The translations under genes and the position numbers were made by a program. Shown here piece by piece: positions 17,463 through 23,327 of a stretch of DNA of 23,327 nt; within the stretch, counting starts at the first letter, position 1; every line of letters begins with the position of its first letter. Source of the stretch: PVC group bacterium (GTDB lineage Bacteria; Verrucomicrobiota; Kiritimatiellia; UBA8416; PXDI01); assembly GCA_003565095.1 (NCBI GenBank), contig PXDI01000189.1:1-23327 (forward strand), in the 5' to 3' direction. Below the pieces are notes generated by a model. That model worked only from the letters and a program-made list of their open reading frames with translations. It was not told the DNA's origin and ran no database searches.

Positions 17463-20400
17463 ATGTTTGTCCGTTTTATACCGTATAGAGCAAGATCCGC
17501 GGCCATCGCAGGGCTTTTATCTGCGGTCTTCGCACACAGAGCAATTTCCGGGGCGATCGAGGATTTACAGGCGATCACCACCATCATGACCGAACGCTTT
17601 GCCATCGCACAAAGCGAAATCGCACGCCCCGGCTATGACATTCATCTGACATTGCGCGGTTTCATGGACCTGAATCTTGACCGACCGTCGGATGTCAAAC
17701 CGGAGGATATGACTCTGCTGCTGCGCCGGCGCGGTGACAAATGGATTGAAGGACCGGTTCACGGATGGACCGCCGGGGCGCATACTGTTGTACCGCTGGA
17801 CCTCAAAGACGACGGCCAGACTATCCAAGGCACCGTACGCCTGACACTTGATCCGCGCGGGTTCCGTTCACCATTCGGCCGGCCGCTGAATCATAGTATG
17901 CTGCCGCCGTACCCAACCGAACCGGTTGTGCTTGACGTCGATTTGAACATTTCGCGCAGTGCAGCGGCAGAACCGCTCACCGCAGTGCTCGGCAACTATT
18001 CGCGTGCTGAACAATGGCCATATCCTGCGGTGGCGGACTCAGTCACCGGTACGCTACAGCATCTGACACTGCCGCCGCTGCCAGTGCCGGGCAACACCCC
18101 GCCGCTGGAGGCCGCCTGCGCTGCCTACCATGCAATCCTCAATCTGGAGGCGCTGCGACTGAATGCCGGCAGTGCGGTTGACCGGCCGGATTTGCCGCTG
18201 GCCGTCCCAAAGCTTGAAGGAGCAGCGGCCGCTTCCTACATCAATGCGCTGCGCCGCACGCTTGAAGAATGGCGGGATGACGGATTCCCGCCACCGTCAT
18301 CCGCCAGCGGGCCAATCAGCCTGCCCGATAAGGTCTTCGGCCCGTATTACGGCAACGAGCTGCTGACAAGCGACGACGGCTTCATCAACCGGCTGCCGGA
18401 AGATGCCGGTGCGGAAGGCCATCAGGCCTGGCTGTATGTCGGACATTGGCGGATGCTAGGCGCGTTTCCGTCCGGACTGCACCGGCACCGGCGTATTCCG
18501 TCACTACCGGTCGTTGCGCCGGGTGCGTATGATGCCGAGTGGGCGATCGAATGGGATGACGCAACATTTGCCGCATCAAATACACTGTACCGCTGGCAGC
18601 CGGTTAGCTCCGCAGCCGAAGCCTCGTTTATTACCGTGGATCTGGCAACCTCAGAAAAAGGCCATGGCAAATGGGTGGCGACACCTTTTCCGCGTGCGCA
18701 AAATACCGCCATGCTGGCGGCGGCACAGATCGAGGCGCCGCGCGAGCAGGAACTGTGGATCGGCACAGGTGTACGCGCACCCGGCGTCCGGCATCGCCTG
18801 TGGCTCAACGGCCGTCTGATCTGGAGCAGCGCGGATGTCGATGAACCGTCCGGCATCGGCGCGGCGGTTATTCGCGTTCCATTCAAAGCCGGCACAAACA
18901 GTGTTCTTTTGTGGGCGGAATCGTCCTGGTTTGAACACGGCATACTACAGCCGGTCATGCTGGGCGTCTGCGTGCGTGGCAACCCGCTGGAGGCTGAAGC
19001 GGCAGAGCAGCAACAGGCGCGGATTGAGCAGCAGATACACAAAACAGAGCAGACACGGGCTTCCGTCCACGGATACCTCGGCAACCGGCGTTCCAATTAC
19101 CCCGATGCCAGTCCACCGCTGGTATGGAATCTGGCGGAAAACATCAATGTGCGCTGGCGCCGGAAAATGGAGCACCCGTCGCACGGAAATCCGCTGATAT
19201 TGGACGGACTTGTTATTACTACCGGCGAGCCAGACTGGCTCTATGCGCTTGATGCCGATACCGGAAAAGAAATCTGGCGGCGGCAAAGCAGTATCTTTGA
19301 GCTGGTCATGCCCGGCGAACAGGAGCGCGCCGAAGCACTGCGCACTGCCGCCCTGGCCGCTGAGCCGGTCATGCAAGAATTCCGGTCAGTTGAACGCAAC
19401 CTGCGAAAGGATGATCTCACGACGGCGGAGCGCGGCAGCCTGGCGCAACAGCTTGAAAACCTGCGACCGCTATTTGAGGCAGGTCTTGAAACAACCCGGC
19501 AGTGGGGTGCGCTATCCCGTCAGGTCGATTGGGGCGGTTTTCCATGGTATCACACATCATCATGGTCAACACCGGTGACCGACGGCACCAATATCTGGGT
19601 AAAATTCGGCACCGGCGTGGCGGCCTGCTATGATTTAAAAGGCAACCGCCGCTGGATGGTCGAAACACACGCCCCGCGCACCGGCACCCGCTGCAGTCCT
19701 TTGCTCGTGGACGGAAAGCTGATCATAATGACACCGCATCCGGAAGGCCGCGCACGCGGATCTTCTTTTGTATATGAAGATGGCCGCAACTTTGAAGTGA
19801 TTGCGCTTGATTCCGCCAACGGCAAAGTGCTGTGGCGCACTCCTGTGCGCGCCGGAGACAACGAAGGCAGTCCCGTGCTGCTGACGCTGGGCAACGGCAC
19901 GGAAACACTGGATGTAATTTACACCCCGCTGGGCTCCGTCTTGCGCGTGGCTGACGGTGCTACACTGATCGACCAGACCGGCATGTGCGGCATCGAGTGG
20001 CAGATGCCGGCTTGGTGCCAGGATCGGGTCTTTACACCAATGTCATATGGCAGTGTTTCCTCCGGCCGGCTGCTGATGCTGAACCGTGATCATGCCGGTT
20101 TCAATCCGCTGTGGCGCACCATGAACATCGGGCACTCTCAGATTCAGGGACATGGCCGTTATATGTTGTTTGACGGACAAAGCTGCATTCAAATGGGTCC
20201 GCGCCGCGGTGTAGGACAAGATATGTCGTTTCAAGAAGCGGCGCTGTTTGATGCAAATGACGGCCGACTGACGCACTTTGTTCTGCCGGTCTTCGGTGAG
20301 GGCGAGACTACTTACGGCCCGCACGCCGCGGCAGGTGGATTTTTATTCATGCTGCAGACCACACATCTGGCGGTACTCAGCGGCGGACCACGTCCGAAAG

Positions 20401-21302
20401 TCCTGGCGCGCAACCGGATTCCACGCACCTACTCCGCACCGGTTTTCAATGACGACCGCATCTACCTGCGCGGCGTCGACGAGCTGGTCTGCTTCCAGCA
20501 CATCGGCGAGTCCGGCCGCCATTACGAGAATACTGAAATTGCACGGCACGTGCTCACCGAGCTCGGACCGCGTCCGTCGGCGGCCGCGCTGCGTAACGTC
20601 CCGCCGGTCTCTGATTTTACGCCAAAGCAGGGAGAAGCGGTCTGGCCCATCAGCCGCCGTACCGCATCCCCGCATTGGTGGTACGCCGGACCGCTGCCGA
20701 TTGCCGGCGAAGCCCTGCCTGAAGAGCTTGCCGCCGGCGGCATGGCGCTGCGGCCGGAAATGATGATCACGCAGGGTACAAACGTCTTTCAGGTTCAGCC
20801 GGTGCCGGATGAATTTCTGAAAGCCCAGCAGGGCGGTTCTTATTATTTGGGACGATATCTTTACTCAGAAAGCACGCAAATCGATCTACTCGGAGTCATC
20901 TCCAACCGCGCCTACACAACTTCTTGGTACGGATGCATGCTCTATAACAGCCGGGAGCGGGTTGTGAGCATGAATCTGCCAACCGGTTACGCCGCAGCCT
21001 GGCTGGCAGGCGAGCAGATTGAATCCCGCGTACCGCTACGCCTGCAACCCGGTTACTATCCGTTGACAATCCGCATATCATTCAGATCACTGCCTCCGTT
21101 GGGCCGCCTCGCGCTCGAACCGCATTTGAGCGAGCAGCGGGATCCTGCATGGGAATACCGCAAATGGGTCGAAAAGGTCGAACACTACCGCCCCGAACTG
21201 GAACGGATCATCCGGACACTGCCCGCTACGGACTTTGCAGCGGCCGCACAAACCAGACTCTCCCACATCACCAAGAACCGGCAAGACCATCCGGCTCGAT
21301 GA
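17463..21302 (+). CDS. Large secreted PQQ-like beta-propeller protein
   Basis: 1279 residues. The chosen ATG gives a signal peptide (about 1-30, basic then hydrophobic, Ala-rich end). Beta-rich segments follow to about 220. A jelly-roll-like domain at about 390-510 is centred on WIGTG (432) and a W-L-N-G loop. A Gln/Glu-rich helix spans about 510-535. The propeller runs from about 560 to 1010, with blades such as LYALDADTGKEIWRR (593-607), a second near 720 and another near 777-793. A helical insert of about 80 residues (609-690) interrupts it just before SSWSTP. The C-terminal part (about 1070-1215) looks like another beta-sandwich with a W-L-A-G loop and PGYYPLTIRI, then a helical tail. It shares the helical insert and SWS[ST]P with the truncated first gene, but has sandwiches where that one has HEAT repeats. 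PQQ binding is not demonstrated. Possibly a carbohydrate-associated scaffold; its function is unknown. Confidence 0.87.
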   Translation: MFVRFIPYRARSAAIAGLLSAVFAHRAISGAIEDLQAITTIMTERFAIAQSEIARPGYDIHLTLRGFMDLNLDRPSDVKPEDMTLLLRRRGDKWIEGPVHGWTAGAHTVVPLDLKDDGQTIQGTVRLTLDPRGFRSPFGRPLNHSMLPPYPTEPVVLDVDLNISRSAAAEPLTAVLGNYSRAEQWPYPAVADSVTGTLQHLTLPPLPVPGNTPPLEAACAAYHAILNLEALRLNAGSAVDRPDLPLAVPKLEGAAAASYINALRRTLEEWRDDGFPPPSSASGPISLPDKVFGPYYGNELLTSDDGFINRLPEDAGAEGHQAWLYVGHWRMLGAFPSGLHRHRRIPSLPVVAPGAYDAEWAIEWDDATFAASNTLYRWQPVSSAAEASFITVDLATSEKGHGKWVATPFPRAQNTAMLAAAQIEAPREQELWIGTGVRAPGVRHRLWLNGRLIWSSADVDEPSGIGAAVIRVPFKAGTNSVLLWAESSWFEHGILQPVMLGVCVRGNPLEAEAAEQQQARIEQQIHKTEQTRASVHGYLGNRRSNYPDASPPLVWNLAENINVRWRRKMEHPSHGNPLILDGLVITTGEPDWLYALDADTGKEIWRRQSSIFELVMPGEQERAEALRTAALAAEPVMQEFRSVERNLRKDDLTTAERGSLAQQLENLRPLFEAGLETTRQWGALSRQVDWGGFPWYHTSSWSTPVTDGTNIWVKFGTGVAACYDLKGNRRWMVETHAPRTGTRCSPLLVDGKLIIMTPHPEGRARGSSFVYEDGRNFEVIALDSANGKVLWRTPVRAGDNEGSPVLLTLGNGTETLDVIYTPLGSVLRVADGATLIDQTGMCGIEWQMPAWCQDRVFTPMSYGSVSSGRLLMLNRDHAGFNPLWRTMNIGHSQIQGHGRYMLFDGQSCIQMGPRRGVGQDMSFQEAALFDANDGRLTHFVLPVFGEGETTYGPHAAAGGFLFMLQTTHLAVLSGGPRPKVLARNRIPRTYSAPVFNDDRIYLRGVDELVCFQHIGESGRHYENTEIARHVLTELGPRPSAAALRNVPPVSDFTPKQGEAVWPISRRTASPHWWYAGPLPIAGEALPEELAAGGMALRPEMMITQGTNVFQVQPVPDEFLKAQQGGSYYLGRYLYSESTQIDLLGVISNRAYTTSWYGCMLYNSRERVVSMNLPTGYAAAWLAGEQIESRVPLRLQPGYYPLTIRISFRSLPPLGRLALEPHLSEQRDPAWEYRKWVEKVEHYRPELERIIRTLPATDFAAAAQTRLSHITKNRQDHPAR

Positions 21303-21907
21303 GCAGGCTTTTTATGATTTACAGAGCAAAAACCGCTGGTGACTGCGTGCTGGGCCGGCAATCGGCAAGGCAGTCGGGCTTGATCTGCATGGACGTGTTG
21401 GCACATGCGCTTTACGGTGCGACGCTATGCAGCCGCAGCGGACTGGCCGGCGGCAGACGCGGCAATCCCGGCGGACGCTGGTACCGCGACATCACAGTCC
21501 TGTGGGCCGTGATCTTTGGTCTGGCTCCCGATATCATTTCAATGTGGATTCCGTTTCTGATCCACACGCTGTCGGGAAAAGAAGGCATCTTTTTCGTTCA
21601 TTACGACGGCGTGTGGCTGGAGCTCTACCGTATCGTCCACAGTCTGCTGATCTCACTTGGTGTATCAGCCGTGATTTTCCTTGTCTGGCGGAGCGGCTTT
21701 ATTCCATCGCTGGCTTGGACGGTGCACATTCTATGCGACGCTGTTTCGCATGATGAAGGAAAGTTCCAGACGCTGCTGTTCTATCCGCTAAGCGACTGGG
21801 GCATTCGCGGCATACCGTTCTGGCGGCATCTGTGGTTCACAGCCGCTTACTGGGCCGTCCTGCTGGCGCTGATTGCCGGCATCATCCTCTGGCGCAAAAA
21901 ACGCTGA
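21299..21907 (+). CDS. Small membrane protein, DUF457-like putative metal-dependent hydrolase
   Basis: From the ATG at 21299, which overlaps the upstream stop as ATGA, the product is 202 residues. In-frame ATGs at 21314 and 21389 are alternatives. The last begins MDVLAHALYG, which matches the usual N-terminus of the DUF457/YdjM-like family, so it may be the true start even though I see no ribosome site before it. The protein has about four hydrophobic segments (roughly 53-75, 105-122, 124-141 and 180-200). The HILCDAVSH motif (His143, Asp147, His151) together with the early His35 would supply metal ligands. The family is annotated as membrane-bound metal-dependent hydrolases, but the substrate is unknown. 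The final codons overlap a hairpin that probably serves the convergent genes. Whether it belongs functionally to the upstream cluster is unclear. Confidence 0.75.
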   Translation: MSRLFMIYRAKTAGDCVLGRQSARQSGLICMDVLAHALYGATLCSRSGLAGGRRGNPGGRWYRDITVLWAVIFGLAPDIISMWIPFLIHTLSGKEGIFFVHYDGVWLELYRIVHSLLISLGVSAVIFLVWRSGFIPSLAWTVHILCDAVSHDEGKFQTLLFYPLSDWGIRGIPFWRHLWFTAAYWAVLLALIAGIILWRKKR

Positions 21908-21923
21908 TCTTCAACCCGTCAGC
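21896..21923 (-). terminator. Probable intrinsic terminator for fetAB
   Basis: Read on the minus strand, GCTGA (21923-21919), an 11-base loop and TCAGC (21907-21903) form a 5-bp stem, with one further wobble pair possible. One G and then six T follow (21901-21896). This fits a short Rho-independent terminator for the fetB-fetA transcript. It overlaps the stop codons of both convergent genes. On the plus strand the hairpin has no T tract after it, so it should not stop the long operon. A competing 7-bp repeat, CGTCAGC/GCTGACG (21917-21923 and 21940-21946), shares the same arm. Confidence 0.5.
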
Positions 21924-22705
21924 CGGTCCAGCCGCAGCCGCTGACGCTTATCAAACAACCGCTTTGCTCCGGCGCTGACCGCCGCCAGACTGCCGAAACC
22001 GGTTCCCGCCGCAATCAGAAACATGATCATGATCTGATACTTCACCGCTTCCGCCGGCGGACTGCCGGACAGAATCTGTCCGGTCATCATTCCCGGCAGA
22101 CTTACCAGTCCGACAATCGACATGGTGTTAATAATGGGAATCAGTGCCGCTCTGACCGCCGCGCGTACCGCCGGCAGCATCACTTCACGCGCCGATTCCC
22201 CGAGTGCCAGCCGCGCTTCAATCACCGCGCGCCGCTCCCAGGCGTTTTCCGTCAAACGCTCCAGTCCCAGCGCAATGCCGTTCATCGTATTGCCCAACAG
22301 CATTCCCAGCAGCGGGATGGCATATTGCGGTGAATACCATGGCTGAATGCCGATAATGCAGCGTAGTGCAAAGAACGTGATCAGAAAAGACGACAACAGC
22401 ATCGAAAGCGTACCCAGCCCGTAACCCCAGAAACCACTGAAGCGGCGGCGCTGACGGCGCATCACCTCAAACCCGGCCACCGCCAGCATCAGCAGCGCCA
22501 TCAGCAGCACCCATGCAAAACTCTCCGCGCGGAACACCCATTCGAGCACCAGCCCGATCAATGTGAGCTGCAAGGCCGTACGCACTGCTGCAACCACCAG
22601 TGAACGCGCAATGCCCAGCCGCAGCAACAACGACAGCAGCGCCAAGGCCGCCACCAGCAATGACGCGAAAACCAGATCCATGCTTGATAACGGGATTACA
22701 TTCAT
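21911..22705 (-). CDS. fetB: FetB/YbbM-type ABC transporter permease (UPF0014)
   Basis: 264 residues, the normal length for UPF0014 permeases. About seven hydrophobic segments are visible, beginning at about 10-27, 31-52 and 60-82. The family core is present: an arginine in the AVRTALQLTLIG helix, the GMLLGNTMNGIALGLERL segment, and the later GLVSLPGMMTGQILSG stretch, which I recognise as highly conserved in FetB. The ATG overlaps the stop of the upstream ATPase gene as ATGA, so the two are coupled. In Escherichia coli, FetAB is an ABC exporter linked to iron balance and peroxide resistance. Here the same role is inferred from family membership, and the substrate is untested. The stop lies 3 bases from that of the convergent plus-strand gene. 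Confidence 0.92.
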   Translation of the reverse strand: MNVIPLSSMDLVFASLLVAALALLSLLLRLGIARSLVVAAVRTALQLTLIGLVLEWVFRAESFAWVLLMALLMLAVAGFEVMRRQRRRFSGFWGYGLGTLSMLLSSFLITFFALRCIIGIQPWYSPQYAIPLLGMLLGNTMNGIALGLERLTENAWERRAVIEARLALGESAREVMLPAVRAAVRAALIPIINTMSIVGLVSLPGMMTGQILSGSPPAEAVKYQIMIMFLIAAGTGFGSLAAVSAGAKRLFDKRQRLRLDRLTG

Positions 22706-23301
22706 TGCGGCACCAATTCCCCATCATGCATCAGATAACGACAATCAGCCACACGCTCCAACTGTGCTTTGTCATGCCCTACCCAGATTACCGGAATATT
22801 TTTCTGTGAACGGTATTGCAAAAGCAGTGCTTCAATCTGCCGGGCGTTTTTTTCATCCAGATGCGCAGTCGGCTCATCCAGCAGCAGCGCCTGCGGACGC
22901 CGCACCAGCAAGCGCAGGATTGCCAGCCGCTGCTTTTCTCCGGAAGAAAGCCGGCTGATCTCCCATCCGGCGGTATCCGGCTCAAACCCCGCCGCCTGCC
23001 AGCAGAAATCGGGCTCAAACGGGAATGCCGCGGGGAAATGCTCGCCGACGGAATCGAACCACCATTGGCTTTCCGCCGGCAGATAGCCGATCCGCCGCCG
23101 CCAGTCAGGCGCCGGGACAGCATGCGCCGCGGTCCCGTTCAGACTCAGGCTGCCCTGCCACGGATCAAGATCACACAGCGCCCGCAGCAGCCGCGTTTTT
23201 CCGGAACCCGAAGCCCCGCTGATCCCGGCACACGCCCCCGCCGCCACCCGCAAATCCACCGGCGAGCCGCCCGCATACATAAACTGTTCTGCTTTTAGCA
23301 A
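22702..23301 (-). CDS. fetA: FetA/YbbL-type ABC transporter ATP-binding protein
   Basis: 199 residues, starting with TTG at 23301. No ATG lies between it and an in-frame upstream stop (23319-23317), and a strong AGGAAGG site sits 6 bases before it, so I trust the TTG. Motifs: Walker A GASGSGKT (29-36, Lys35), signature LSSGEKQR (118-125), Walker B ALLLDEP (138-144), D-loop AHLD and H-loop His177 in VGHD. The Q-loop region reads GYLPAESQWW (72-81), where the usual glutamine position appears to be Ala75. This looks like a subfamily trait more than decay, because everything else is intact. It pairs with the overlapping permease gene to form a cytoplasmic-membrane transporter, probably for metal export as in E. 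coli FetAB. Nothing of the upstream promoter beyond 23327 can be seen. Confidence 0.92.
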   Translation of the reverse strand: MLKAEQFMYAGGSPVDLRVAAGACAGISGASGSGKTRLLRALCDLDPWQGSLSLNGTAAHAVPAPDWRRRIGYLPAESQWWFDSVGEHFPAAFPFEPDFCWQAAGFEPDTAGWEISRLSSGEKQRLAILRLLVRRPQALLLDEPTAHLDEKNARQIEALLLQYRSQKNIPVIWVGHDKAQLERVADCRYLMHDGELVPQ

Positions 23302-23327
23302 TGAATGCCTTCCTGATTATCTACCAA

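Noticed and set aside
21149..21298. N-terminal extension of the DUF457-like protein
   Set aside because: It overlaps the end of the propeller gene, has non-membrane, Pro/Arg-rich composition, and better starts exist at 21299 or 21389.
22563..22958. 131-codon plus-strand open frame
   Set aside because: It is antisense across the fetA-fetB junction, low-complexity Ala/Pro/Ser-rich, and conflicts with two clearly recognised genes.

Overview
The window (about 58-60% GC by eye) looks like chromosome from a member of the PVC group, most likely Verrucomicrobiota, Kiritimatiellota or Lentisphaerota. I infer this from the gene set: a MoxR ATPase, a DUF58 protein, two membrane VWA proteins, DUF4159 domains, a long coiled-coil membrane protein, PQQ-like beta-propellers and a SUMF1-like domain. 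That set is typical of these phyla. The genus cannot be told from the sequence.

Region 1 (1-21907, all plus strand) is one very compact run of eleven genes. In order they encode: a 5'-truncated beta-propeller protein with C-terminal HEAT-like helices; a secreted protein with two DUF4159 domains; a MoxR-type AAA+ ATPase; a DUF58 protein; a BatA-like VWA membrane protein; a second VWA membrane protein with a glutamine-amidotransferase-like (GATase-like) fold; a 1091-residue membrane protein with a periplasmic coiled-coil arm; a secreted DUF2341/PA14/TPR protein; a SUMF1-like protein without the catalytic cysteines; a 1279-residue secreted beta-propeller protein; and a small DUF457-like membrane protein. 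Most junctions are ATGA or TAATG overlaps, which implies one translationally coupled transcript. The only gaps longer than a few bases are 43 bases before the DUF58 gene and 44 bases before the large propeller gene.

How they may work together (inference): MoxR acts in the cytoplasm and, with the DUF58 and VWA proteins, remodels or activates a client. The membrane VWA proteins and the coiled-coil protein carry the signal across the membrane. The secreted propellers, DUF4159, PA14/TPR and SUMF1-like proteins form the extracytoplasmic part. The client is unknown.

Region 2 (21911-23301, minus strand) is an ordinary two-gene ABC system of the FetAB (YbbL/YbbM) type. It converges on region 1 with only 3 bases between the two stop codons. 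A hairpin followed by a T tract on the minus strand overlaps both stops and probably terminates fetAB. I saw no tRNA, rRNA, CRISPR array, insertion sequence or attachment site. No stretch over 300 bases lacks a gene.
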